This document shows positions 51,465 to 60,400 of a stretch of 64,000 nt of DNA, piece after piece (the first letter of the stretch is position 1; each line of letters starts with the position of its first letter). The notes under the pieces are model-generated. The model had not been told where the DNA came from. It was given only the letters and a program-made list of their open reading frames with translations, and ran no database searches. Origin of the DNA: Allorhizobium pseudoryzae (GTDB lineage: Bacteria; Pseudomonadota; Alphaproteobacteria; Rhizobiales; Rhizobiaceae); NCBI RefSeq assembly GCF_011046245.1, contig NZ_CP049241.1, positions 3,550,001-3,614,000 of the forward strand. The letters run 5' to 3'. The translations under genes were made by a program, and so were the position numbers.

Positions 51465-52962
51465 CCTTCTCGTTCGCCGACCGGGGGCCGTTTTCTGGCT
51501 GGTGTTCGGCTATTTTGCACTCTGCGTGATCCTGCGCGTGCTGCGCTCCGACAGCATGCAGAATGACGAGGCCGAACAGCTGTTCCAGGCGCAGTTCCTG
51601 CTGCTGGGTTATGGCCGACAGCCGCCCTTCTACAACTGGCTGCAGATCGGCACGATCGACCTGTTCGGCCTGTCGGTCGCCAGCGTCTCGCTTCTGAAGA
51701 ACGTGCTTCTGTTTCTCTGCGCGCTGTTCTACTGGCTGGCGGCGCGCATGCTGATGGACGACCGCCGCCTGCCGCTCGTCGCCATGATCGGCGTGCTGGC
51801 CGTTCCCTCGGTCACGGTGCTGGCCCAGCGCGATCTCACCCATGCGGTGGCAACACTCTGTCTGGTCTCGATTTTCCTGTGCGTCTTCATCCGGACGGTG
51901 AAGAGCCCGAGCCTTGTCAGCTACCTGCTCCTCGGCGTCACGGTCGGCATCGGCGCCATCACCAAGTACAACTTCGTCATCATTCCGATCGCCGCAGCGC
52001 TTGCCGTGCTGCCGGAGGCCGAACTGCGCAAGCGCCTGTTCGACTGGCGAATCCTGGTTGCCGGCGGTATCGCGGCCGCCATTGCACTGCCACACTTCAT
52101 CTGGGTGTTGATGCACCTGGACGCGGCAACGACCGGAACCGTGGAAGCCATGCGCGCCGGTTCCTCCGGCGATGCCCTGCGCGATACGATCCGCGGACAG
52201 ATTTCCATTCTCATCTCCACGCTCAAGGGCGGACTGCCGGTCGTGCTTGTTTTCGGGCTCGTGTTCTTCCGCCAGATCGGCGCGGCATGGCACGCAAGCA
52301 ATGCCTGGACGCGACTGATCGGCCGCATGATCGTCGCCTGCCTGGTGATCGTGGCCTTGATCGGCATCGGCTTCGGCGCTTCCAGCATCCGCGAAAAATG
52401 GCTATCGCCCTTCCTGCTGCTCTTGCCGCTCTACCTGACGCTGAAGCTTGCCGCTGCCGAGATCGACAGCCGGCAGAGCGTGGCGCGCCTTGCGCCGCCA
52501 GTCTTGGGCATCATCACGGGTTTTGCGATCTATCTCGCGATCAGCAACATCGTCGCGCCCTACTTCGGCAAGTATGGCAAGGAACACGTGCCCTATCGCG
52601 CCGTGCTGGAAGAGATCATCACCAAGCGCGGCGAACGGCCTGCCTATATCATCAGCAGCGATCTGATGACCGCCGGCAATACGCGGCTGCATTATCCCAC
52701 CGTGCCCGTGCTGATGCCGGATTTCGTCGAGCCCGTGCCGCTCGGCTCGGCACTCAAACGCGGCCCCGGCCTGCTCATCTGGCCGGTCGATGGCAGCAAC
52801 AGTATTCCGGGCGGCATTGCCAGCCTGCTCGACGCGCATGGGATTGCCCCCCAGAGCCTTCAGGTTCAGTCCGAGGTCGTTCCCTACAATTTTGCGCAGG
52901 ACGGGGACGCCATGCGCTTCGATTATATATGGCTGGCACAGGTCCCGGAGGCGCAGCGCTGA
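51445..52962 (+). CDS. GT39-family (ArnT/Rgt-like) glycosyltransferase
   Basis: A 505-residue protein with many membrane helices in the N-terminal two-thirds and an outward-facing first loop holding MQNDEAEQLFQAQFLLLGY, the acidic motif expected in GT39 polyprenyl-linked sugar transferases. Its frame overlaps the GT2 gene by 20 bases, so the donor-loading and transfer steps are coupled. Likely acceptors are lipid A or core oligosaccharide; galacturonic acid is a plausible sugar in rhizobia. The start is GTG 51445. Confidence 0.91.
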   Translation: MSNRLHNLLVRRPGAVFWLVFGYFALCVILRVLRSDSMQNDEAEQLFQAQFLLLGYGRQPPFYNWLQIGTIDLFGLSVASVSLLKNVLLFLCALFYWLAARMLMDDRRLPLVAMIGVLAVPSVTVLAQRDLTHAVATLCLVSIFLCVFIRTVKSPSLVSYLLLGVTVGIGAITKYNFVIIPIAAALAVLPEAELRKRLFDWRILVAGGIAAAIALPHFIWVLMHLDAATTGTVEAMRAGSSGDALRDTIRGQISILISTLKGGLPVVLVFGLVFFRQIGAAWHASNAWTRLIGRMIVACLVIVALIGIGFGASSIREKWLSPFLLLLPLYLTLKLAAAEIDSRQSVARLAPPVLGIITGFAIYLAISNIVAPYFGKYGKEHVPYRAVLEEIITKRGERPAYIISSDLMTAGNTRLHYPTVPVLMPDFVEPVPLGSALKRGPGLLIWPVDGSNSIPGGIASLLDAHGIAPQSLQVQSEVVPYNFAQDGDAMRFDYIWLAQVPEAQR

Positions 52963-54327
52963 TCAGCGCTGCGTATCGCGCAGGTGGTCGAGCCCTCTGC
53001 GCAGCGTCTCCACCATCTGGTCCACCTCGGAGCGGCTGATGATCAGCGCCGGAGAGGCCAGCATGCGGTCCCCGGTGGCGCGCATCACAAGTCCATTCTC
53101 CAGGCAATGGTTGCGCACCGCGCCGCCGGCATCGTCCGGCTTGGAAAACCGGCGGCGCGTCGCCTTGTCGGCGGCAATCTGCACACCGGCGATCAGTCCC
53201 ACCGCATCCACCTGGCCGACGATCTCGTGATCCTCCAGAGTCTTCAAAGCGGCGGCGAAATAGGGGCCGATATCGGAGCGCACGCGCTCCACCAGCCCCT
53301 CCTCCTCGATGATGCGCAGGTTCTCCAACGCCGCCGCGGCACAGACAGGGTGACCGGAATAGGTGTAGCCGTGGTTGAAATCGCCGGCTTCCTCGATCAT
53401 CACCCTGGCCACACGATCGCTCACCAGCACGGCGCCGATCGGCAGATAACCGGAGGACAGCCCCTTGGCGACGGGGGCGAGATCCGGCTTGAAGCCGAAA
53501 TGCTGGTGGCCGAACCAGGTGCCGAGCCGGCCGAAGCCGCAGATCACCTCGTCGGCGACGAGCAGGATGTTGCGTGCCTTGCAGATGCGCTCGATCTCCG
53601 GCCAGTAGGTGTCCGGCGGCACGATGACGCCGCCCGCGCCCTGGATCGGTTCGGCGACGAAGGCGGCGACATTCTCCTCGCCCAGTTCATCGATCTTCGC
53701 CTCCAGTTCGCGCGCCATCTTCAGGCCGAATTCGGCGGGCGTCAGATCGCCGCCATCCGCATACCAATAGGGCTGGCCGATATGCGAGATACCTTCGATC
53801 GGCAGGTTGCCCTGCTCGTGCATGTGCTTCATGCCGCCGAGCGAGGCGCCGGCGACCGTCGAGCCGTGATAGCCGTTGCGGCGCGCAATCACATGCGTCT
53901 TCGTCGGATGGCCGAGCGCCTTCCAGTAGACGCGCACCATGCGGAACCAGGTGTCGGTGGCCTCCGAACCGGAATTGGTGAAGAAGACGTGGTTCAGAAG
54001 ACCATCGGTATGGGCCGTGATCTTCTGCGCGAGCAGCGTGGTCGGCGGCGTCGTGGTGCCGAAGAAGGTGTTGTAATAGGGCAGTTCGTTCATCTGCCGC
54101 TGCACGGCGTCTGCAATTTCGGTGCGGCCATAGCCGATATTGACGCACCAGAGACCGGCAAACCCGTCGAGATACTGTTTGCCCTGGGCGTCGAAGATGT
54201 AGACCCCCTCGCCGCGCGCGATGATGCGCGTGCCCTTCTCGTTCAACTGCTTCATGTCGGAGAAGGGATGCAGGTGATGGGCTGCATCAATGGCACCGAG
54301 ATTGGAGAGAGGCATCGACTGGTTCAC
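52963..54327 (-). CDS. Class III aminotransferase (putrescine/omega-amino acid type)
   Basis: A 454-residue PLP-dependent class III aminotransferase: ADEVICGFGRLG region, the Schiff-base lysine in PVAKGLSSGYLPIG, and FTNSGSEATDTWF. It resembles putrescine-pyruvate or beta-alanine-type transaminases. GTG 54327 has GGGGGA six bases upstream, better than the ATG at 54342. The gene is divergent from a glutamine-synthetase-like gene, a pairing common in polyamine or amine catabolism. Stop is immediately after the GT39 stop. Confidence 0.9.
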   Translation of the reverse strand: MNQSMPLSNLGAIDAAHHLHPFSDMKQLNEKGTRIIARGEGVYIFDAQGKQYLDGFAGLWCVNIGYGRTEIADAVQRQMNELPYYNTFFGTTTPPTTLLAQKITAHTDGLLNHVFFTNSGSEATDTWFRMVRVYWKALGHPTKTHVIARRNGYHGSTVAGASLGGMKHMHEQGNLPIEGISHIGQPYWYADGGDLTPAEFGLKMARELEAKIDELGEENVAAFVAEPIQGAGGVIVPPDTYWPEIERICKARNILLVADEVICGFGRLGTWFGHQHFGFKPDLAPVAKGLSSGYLPIGAVLVSDRVARVMIEEAGDFNHGYTYSGHPVCAAAALENLRIIEEEGLVERVRSDIGPYFAAALKTLEDHEIVGQVDAVGLIAGVQIAADKATRRRFSKPDDAGGAVRNHCLENGLVMRATGDRMLASPALIISRSEVDQMVETLRRGLDHLRDTQR

Positions 54328-54480
54328 GGTATTCCCCCGCATGGATCCGGCACCGGACGGCGCCTCGCCATGGCTGATTGTAAGGCGGTTTCTGATCGGC
54401 TACGAACATGGACCAACGGGAACAGGTTTGGCAAGCAGCCGCAAACGGCGTGAGGCCGACCGTGAGCAGGACGGGGTTTC

Positions 54481-55839
54481 ATGACGGACGAGACGATCGG
54501 CAAAGCAGGCGACGGCACGAAGACGGCGCCGCGCATCGAAATCCTGCTGGTCGGCATGAACGGCGATCTGCGCGGCAAGATGATTCCGCTGAGCGCAGAG
54601 GACAAGGTGTGGAAGAACACCGTGCGCCTGCCCTCCTCCACCCAGTCGCTCGACATCTGGGGCGACGACAATGACGACATCACCGGCATTTCGCTGACGC
54701 TCGGCGATCCGGACGGCATCTGCACGCCGGACAAGAACTCGCTGACCACGCTGCCCTGGGGGCCAAAGGGCTCCAAACAGGTGATGGCGACCATGCATAC
54801 GCTCTCGGGCGAGCCGCATTACGTTTGTCCGCGCGCCATTCTGGCGAAGGTTCTGCAACACTATGCCGAACGCGGGCTGACGCCGGTGGTGGCGACCGAA
54901 CTGGAATTCTACGTGGTGGAGCCGGATTTCCGCACCACGGGCAAGCCCACCCCGCCGATGGCACTGGTGATGAATGGCGAGGTGGAAGGCTTCCAGCTCT
55001 ACGACATGCGGGCTACCGCAGCGCTCGAAGACTTTCTCGACACGGTTCGCCGCTACTGCGACGACATGGGCCTGCCGGCGGATGCGACGACGGCGGAATT
55101 CGGCCCGGGCCAGTTCGAGGTGAACCTGCTGCACAAGCCGGATGTGATGGCAGCCGCCGATGACTGCATCTACCTGAAACGCGTCGTGGATTTCGCCGCC
55201 CGCCGGCATGGGCTGAAAGCCACCTGCATGGCCAAACCCTATGGTGACCAGGCCGGCTCCGGCCTGCACGTGCATGCGAGCATCCTCGACCGCGACGGCA
55301 ACAACATTCTCGACGCCAAGGGCGGCGATCCGGTGCGGCTGAAATCGGTGACCGCCGGCATGTTGAAGACCATGCAGGAAGCGCAGTTGATCTTTGCGCC
55401 CTTTGCCAATTCCTATCGCCGCTTCCAGCCGGGTTCGTTTGCGCCGGACAAGATCGACTGGGGCTTTGGCCATCGGGGCACGGCCGTGCGCATCCCCGAC
55501 AGCAATGGCCCTGCCGCCCGCATCGAACATCGCGTGGCCGGCGCCGATGCCAACCCGCACCTGCTGCTGGCGGCCATCCTCGGCGGCATGCTGCTCGGCC
55601 TCGACGAGACGCTTGATCCCGGCCCCGTCACCCGACCGGACAGCGCGCCGGAGAACCCCGAGATCCTCACCCACGATTTCCTGACGGCGGTCGACCGCTT
55701 CCTCGCCTCTACCTTCATCCGCGACACGTTCGGGGCGGACTATCAGCGCATCTACGGCCAGACGAAACGCAAGGAAGCCATCACCTATCTGCGCACCGTC
55801 TCGAGCTTCGATTACCAGACTTATTTGCCGCGGATATAA
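54481..55839 (+). CDS. Glutamine synthetase-like gamma-glutamylpolyamine synthetase
   Basis: A 452-residue member of the glutamine synthetase superfamily. Metal- and substrate-site motifs are GSGLHVHAS and GADANPHLLLAA. It is smaller than primary GlnA, with no clear adenylylation Tyr loop visible, and resembles PuuA-type enzymes that glutamylate putrescine or ethanolamine. The divergent class III aminotransferase gene supports an amine-catabolic role. Activity on a particular amine is inferred only. Confidence 0.88.
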   Translation: MTDETIGKAGDGTKTAPRIEILLVGMNGDLRGKMIPLSAEDKVWKNTVRLPSSTQSLDIWGDDNDDITGISLTLGDPDGICTPDKNSLTTLPWGPKGSKQVMATMHTLSGEPHYVCPRAILAKVLQHYAERGLTPVVATELEFYVVEPDFRTTGKPTPPMALVMNGEVEGFQLYDMRATAALEDFLDTVRRYCDDMGLPADATTAEFGPGQFEVNLLHKPDVMAAADDCIYLKRVVDFAARRHGLKATCMAKPYGDQAGSGLHVHASILDRDGNNILDAKGGDPVRLKSVTAGMLKTMQEAQLIFAPFANSYRRFQPGSFAPDKIDWGFGHRGTAVRIPDSNGPAARIEHRVAGADANPHLLLAAILGGMLLGLDETLDPGPVTRPDSAPENPEILTHDFLTAVDRFLASTFIRDTFGADYQRIYGQTKRKEAITYLRTVSSFDYQTYLPRI

Positions 55840-55845
55840 GCGCCG

Positions 55846-56805
55846 TTACAAGCCCACGGTCGCCGTCGCCACGCCTTCCTGGGCCTGCACCTGCGCCATC
55901 GGCGCCTGCGGCTGGCGCACGAGCACCTTCAGCTCACCGGCGTGGATCTTGAGCGTCACGTCACGGTCCATCGGCAGAAGCTCGCCGTCGATGACGCAGC
56001 GGATGTCCTTGCGGGCGCGGGGGAAATGCAGGTCCACTTCGGTGGCCGTCATGGCGCTGACGGCTTCGTTTTCCTTCAGCCGGCCACGCAGGATATCGAT
56101 GGCAAGCGCCGCGACGCCCGGGGGCGTCAGCGCATCGGCCACGTAGAAGCCGAGATGACCGCCACTGGCGCTGTCGGCATAGAGAAGGCCGTCGCTGCCG
56201 AACTCGTTGTTGGAGACGGAGATGGCGGAAACCTTGCGCAGTTCCTTGCGCCCCTCCACCGTGAACTCCACCTCGAAGACCGGGGGATTGAACATCACGC
56301 CGAGGGCTGCCCGCGTGCTGGCGCGGATCTTGCCGAGCCGTGAGGCATAGCTCATCTGATTGCGGTAACGCACCATGCGGGAATGCAGGCCGGCCGAAAA
56401 CTGGTGCACGAAGCTGCGGCCATTGGCGCTGGCGATATCGGCATCCTGCACCTCGCCCTTCGCCAGCACGTCCAACACCTGCCAGATATCGAGCGGCAGT
56501 TTCAGGGTGCGGGCAAACAGGTTCATCGTGCCCGCCGGCACGATGCCGAGGGCGAGGCCGCTCTGCCAGGCAATGGAGGCCGCGGCCGAAATCGTGCCGT
56601 CGCCACCCCCGGCGATCAGACCTTCGACGCCGGGCGTCGCCGCCACCTTTTCCATGGCACCGACCACATCGTCGCCGGCGACCACCCGGCATTCGATCTC
56701 GTGTCCCTCGGCCCGGAACACGTCGGCCATCTGGCGGCTATAGGCGTCCATGTCGGTCGTCTTGAAGGTTCCGCCGTCGCGGTTGAGGATGGCAATGAGG
56801 TTCAT
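55846..56805 (-). CDS. Diacylglycerol/sphingosine kinase-family protein
   Basis: A 319-residue lipid kinase-family protein with the nucleotide-binding GGGDGTISAAASIAW (about 62-76) and PAGTMNLFARTL. It resembles the YegS/DgkB fold. In bacteria it likely phosphorylates a lipid such as diacylglycerol. The start at 56805 lacks a good ribosome-binding site. It is convergent with the glutamine-synthetase-like gene, six bases from its stop. Confidence 0.88.
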   Translation of the reverse strand: MNLIAILNRDGGTFKTTDMDAYSRQMADVFRAEGHEIECRVVAGDDVVGAMEKVAATPGVEGLIAGGGDGTISAAASIAWQSGLALGIVPAGTMNLFARTLKLPLDIWQVLDVLAKGEVQDADIASANGRSFVHQFSAGLHSRMVRYRNQMSYASRLGKIRASTRAALGVMFNPPVFEVEFTVEGRKELRKVSAISVSNNEFGSDGLLYADSASGGHLGFYVADALTPPGVAALAIDILRGRLKENEAVSAMTATEVDLHFPRARKDIRCVIDGELLPMDRDVTLKIHAGELKVLVRQPQAPMAQVQAQEGVATATVGL

Positions 56806-57055
56806 GGGAGGCCGGTGTTCCACAAATGGGTGCGCAAGAAAACGGATAAGCCTGCAAATGGTTGCCTGCCCGGCGCACTGCAAGCGGCAATGTCATCCTC
56901 GTGGAGGATCATGATTATTTCACGGCGCTGCATTTCCCCTCTCCCGCACCGCAAAATGATATGGTAGCCTTAGTATTGATCCACATCAAAGATCTCCTCC
57001 CGAAATCTCCCGGCCGATGCCCTTCCGGCAAAGGCCCTTCTTGTGCGCGAATCCC

Positions 57056-58279
57056 ATGACCGATGCTCCTGTCCCCTACCCATCCACGCGGCAGCGCGAG
57101 GATGCAAACCCGCTTACGCCACTCTCCATCGCCCTGATCGAACTCGCGCTTGCCGTTGGCGGCTTCGGGATTGGAACCGGCGAGTTTGCCATCATGGGCC
57201 TGTTGCCGGATGTGGCGGCGACCTATGGCGTCAGCATCCCTCAGGCCGGTCATGTGATCAGTGCCTATGCCGTCGGCGTGGTCATCGGGGCGCCGGTCAT
57301 TGCGGCGCTGGCGGCCAAGCTGCCGCGCAAGACGCTGCTTCTGATGCTGATGTCGCTGTTTGCGCTCGGCAATGCCATGAGCGCGCTGGCACCGGCCTTC
57401 GGCAGCTTTACGCTCATGCGCTTCATCACCGGCCTGCCGCATGGCGCCTATTTCGGTGTGGCTGCGCTGGTCGCCGCCTCGATGGCAGAGCCGCATCGCC
57501 GCGCCCGGGCGGTCGGCCGCGTGATGCTGGGGCTGACGATTGCGACGCTGATCGGCACGCCGCTCGCCACCTTCCTCGGCCAGATGATGAGCTGGCGGGC
57601 GGCCTTCCTGCTGGTGGCGTTTTTCGGTGCGCTCACCGTGCTTCTGATCGCCATCTACCTGCCGAGGGACAAGGTGGCGGAGGGCGCCAGCATCCGCCGC
57701 GAACTCAGCGCCTTCACGCGGCTGCAGGTCTGGTTGTCGTTTGCCGTGGCCGCGGTCGGCTTCGGCGGCATGTTCTCGATCTTCAGCTACATCGCAAAGA
57801 CGGTCACCGATACCGCCGGCCTGCCGGTCAGCATGGTGGCCATCGTGCTGACCTTGTTCGGCATCGGCATGAATGTCGGCAACGTGCTTGGTTCGCGCAT
57901 GGCGGACTATTCGCTGAAGGGCACGATCGGCGGCATGCTCGCCTTCAATATCGTGATGATGAGCGTCTTTTCGCTGACTGCCCACAACCCGGTGATGCTG
58001 TGCATCTGCGTGTTCCTGACCGGCTGCGGCTTTGCCGCCTGCCCGGCTGTCCAGACCCGCCTGATGGATGTGGCGGCCGATGCGCAGACGCTCGCCGCCG
58101 CCACCAACCATTCCGCCTTCAACATCGCCAATGCGCTCGGCGCCTGGCTCGGCGGCCTGGTGATTGCCGCCGGCTACGGCTACGGTGCGACCGGCTATGT
58201 CGGAGCCGTTCTCTCGGCGCTCGGACTTGGCGTGTTTCTTGTTTCGGTGGCCTTGGAACGGCGGGAAAGCCGCGGATAA
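57056..58279 (+). CDS. MFS efflux transporter (AraJ-like)
   Basis: A 407-residue twelve-helix MFS protein of the DHA1/AraJ group, with the family-like GFGIGTGEFAIMGLLP in helix 1 and a standard RxxGR-type loop (RALRARAVGRVMLG-like segment). Such proteins export sugars or drugs. The substrate is unknown. The first possible Met is at 57017; ATG 57056 is chosen, but neither has a good ribosome-binding site. Confidence 0.88.
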   Translation: MTDAPVPYPSTRQREDANPLTPLSIALIELALAVGGFGIGTGEFAIMGLLPDVAATYGVSIPQAGHVISAYAVGVVIGAPVIAALAAKLPRKTLLLMLMSLFALGNAMSALAPAFGSFTLMRFITGLPHGAYFGVAALVAASMAEPHRRARAVGRVMLGLTIATLIGTPLATFLGQMMSWRAAFLLVAFFGALTVLLIAIYLPRDKVAEGASIRRELSAFTRLQVWLSFAVAAVGFGGMFSIFSYIAKTVTDTAGLPVSMVAIVLTLFGIGMNVGNVLGSRMADYSLKGTIGGMLAFNIVMMSVFSLTAHNPVMLCICVFLTGCGFAACPAVQTRLMDVAADAQTLAAATNHSAFNIANALGAWLGGLVIAAGYGYGATGYVGAVLSALGLGVFLVSVALERRESRG

Positions 58280-58352
58280 TCGACGCCCCCACTCTTCCAT
58301 TTGTCCGTGGACTTGATAGGCTGCCTGGAGCGCAACCTATGGGGGAATTGTC

Positions 58353-58766
58353 ATGTCGACAGCAGATAGCGGGCGCATGCCGTCCGCACTGGACATCTTT
58401 GCAACCGGTTGGTTCGGATATCTCGCCCGAACCGTTCTGACCTTCATGTTCTGGGGAAGCGGTCTTTCCAAGCTGCTGGACTTTTCGGGCGGGGTGGGGG
58501 AAATGACGCATTTCGGCCTGGAGCCGGCCGTCGTCTTCAATATCGCCGTCATCATCACCCAGCTCGGCGGCTCGGCCTTGATCATCCTCAATCGCCACGC
58601 CTGGCTCGGCGCCGGCGCTCTCGCCGTTTTCACTCTTCTCACCATTCCGATCGCGCACAATTTCTGGGCGATGGAAGAGCCGATGAAGACGTTCGAGTTC
58701 TATGTCGTTACCGAACATCTGAGCATTGTCGGAGCTCTGATGCTCGTCGCCTGGAAGTGCCGCTGA
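58353..58766 (+). CDS. DoxX-family membrane protein
   Basis: A 137-residue protein with four membrane helices of the DoxX family. The conserved LTFMFWGSGLSKLLDF lies in helix 1 and loop. DoxX proteins have roles in redox or thiosulfate metabolism in some species; here none can be assigned. GGGGGA is a strong ribosome-binding site before ATG 58353. Confidence 0.85.
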   Translation: MSTADSGRMPSALDIFATGWFGYLARTVLTFMFWGSGLSKLLDFSGGVGEMTHFGLEPAVVFNIAVIITQLGGSALIILNRHAWLGAGALAVFTLLTIPIAHNFWAMEEPMKTFEFYVVTEHLSIVGALMLVAWKCR

Positions 58767-58796
58767 GGCGATGGCCGCAGCAGCACTCCACCAGTG

Positions 58797-59426
58797 TCAC
58801 GCCCGCGCGGTTTCCTGGATCACGACGACACGGTCGCCCACTTTGACGCGGGCATAGAGATCGATGACGTCGTGGTTCATCATGCGGATGCAGCCGCTCG
58901 ACATGGCGTGACCGATGGAGTCCGGCTGGTTGGTGCCGTGGATGCGGAAATGTGTGTCCCCACCGCCGCGGTAGAGATACATGGCGCGCGCGCCCAGCGG
59001 ATTGTTCGGGCCGCCCGGCATGCCGCCGGCAAACTTCAGGTTCTTCTTCGGGTCGCGCCGGATCATGTTGGCGGTCGGCGTCCAGGTCGGCCATTCCGCC
59101 TTGCGGCCCACATAGGCGTTGCCGGAAAGCGCCAGCCCTGCCCGCCCGACACCGACGCCGTAGCGCATCGCCCGGCCGTTCTCCAGCACGTAGTAGAGCC
59201 GGCGCGCCGGTGTATCCACCACGATGGTGCCCGGCTTGTGCGGTGTCGCATAGGCCACTTCCGTGCGGCGCAGTTCCGGCTTGATCTTCTCGATCGGCAC
59301 TTCCTTCAGAGGGAAAGGTTCGCTCGGGCGTGCGGCGTAATCGGCTTGCGAATTCATCGAGGTCGTGGAGCAGCCAGCCAGGAAAAGCGGCAACCCGAAG
59401 ATCAGCCCGCGGCGCGAGATCGACAT
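58797..59426 (-). CDS. L,D-transpeptidase (YkuD) lipoprotein
   Basis: A 209-residue lipoprotein: lipobox LAGC in the signal peptide GLIFGLPLFLAGCSTTS. The YkuD catalytic motif HGTNQPDSIGHAMSSGCIRM has the active-site His and Cys. It forms L,D (3-3) crosslinks in peptidoglycan or attaches lipoprotein to it. Nearby wall genes include the LysM protein and lytic transglycosylase. Confidence 0.93.
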   Translation of the reverse strand: MSISRRGLIFGLPLFLAGCSTTSMNSQADYAARPSEPFPLKEVPIEKIKPELRRTEVAYATPHKPGTIVVDTPARRLYYVLENGRAMRYGVGVGRAGLALSGNAYVGRKAEWPTWTPTANMIRRDPKKNLKFAGGMPGGPNNPLGARAMYLYRGGGDTHFRIHGTNQPDSIGHAMSSGCIRMMNHDVIDLYARVKVGDRVVVIQETARA

Positions 59427-59535
59427 GATTGTGTCCTTATTGCGGTGTTTTAATGGTCCGCAATTTAAAGACGGTATGGTTAATGAAGGGATAACGCCCC
59501 GGCAGACAGGTTAACACTCGGTCGTCAGGCAAACG

Positions 59536-60336
59536 TCAATCGCTGTCGCAGGGCCAGCTCAGCGGCGTGGTGATGCCCGGCGGAAGCGCTGTGTTTTGAT
59601 CGCCGCAGGCGAGATCAACCTGTTCCTGCTTCAGACCCGTGGCCTGGGACAGATCGACGCCTTCGATCCGGGTCAGGAACAAAAATGCATTGGTGAAATC
59701 GACCGGCCCTTCCACATGGGCACCCTGAAAGACTGCGCGGGAGAGATTGGCGGTGGCAAAGGCCGTGTTGCCGAGCGTCGCCTTCTGGAAATTGACGCGT
59801 GCAAGTTCTGCCTTGGTGAAATCGGCATTCTGCAGATCGGCACCGGCAAAATTGGCACGCTGCATTTCCGCACCCTGGAAGATGGCGCCCTTGGCTTTTA
59901 GGCCGGGGAACTCCGTGCGGTACCCCTCGATCTTGCTGAAGTTGGCGCCTTCGGCATCCGCCTTGTTGAGCGAGGCGCGCAGCAGGATCGCCTTGGTGAA
60001 ATCGCCGTTTTTCAGGCTGCTGTGGCTCAAATCGGTGCGGCTGAGATCAGCGCCGGCAAAACGACCGCCGTCCAGCTGGCTGTGCTCCAGCATCAGCATG
60101 CGCTTGCGGCATTCGCTCCAGTCGATATTCGGTCCCGCATCGGCGCGGCACTTGCCGGCAAGCTCCGGTGCCATCTGGCTGACGACCAGCACAAGCCCGC
60201 CTGCCACCGCAATGACCGGAATCAGAAGACGGCTTCGGCTGGTCCTGACGCGCCGCCACGTGGCGCGCAGAAAGTGGCTGTCTTTGCGCTGTCCGGCGTA
60301 TTTCATCGTCGGCTTGTCCTGCAGATGCCTTGCCAC
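59536..60336 (-). CDS. Membrane-anchored pentapeptide-repeat protein
   Basis: A 266-residue protein with a cytoplasmic basic N-terminus, a single membrane helix (LLIPVIAVAGGLVLVVSQ, about 40-57), and a periplasmic right-handed beta-helix of A(D/N)Lxx pentapeptide repeats (about 95-225). Cys pairs flank the repeat (CRADAGPNIDWSEC and the final C). The start GTG at 60336 has GGGAG nine bases away; ATG 60306 is an alternative. Function is unknown. Confidence 0.86.
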   Translation of the reverse strand: MARHLQDKPTMKYAGQRKDSHFLRATWRRVRTSRSRLLIPVIAVAGGLVLVVSQMAPELAGKCRADAGPNIDWSECRKRMLMLEHSQLDGGRFAGADLSRTDLSHSSLKNGDFTKAILLRASLNKADAEGANFSKIEGYRTEFPGLKAKGAIFQGAEMQRANFAGADLQNADFTKAELARVNFQKATLGNTAFATANLSRAVFQGAHVEGPVDFTNAFLFLTRIEGVDLSQATGLKQEQVDLACGDQNTALPPGITTPLSWPCDSD

Positions 60337-60400
60337 TCCTCTCTACTCCCTTTCCGACCGACCGGGAAGCCTCCTCGCTCCCCCGTTCGGCCGCTGACGC

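Noticed and set aside
52984..54453. 489-codon antisense frame opposite the class III aminotransferase
   Set aside because: It is a shadow of the aminotransferase gene; there is no ribosome-binding site or recognisable motif.
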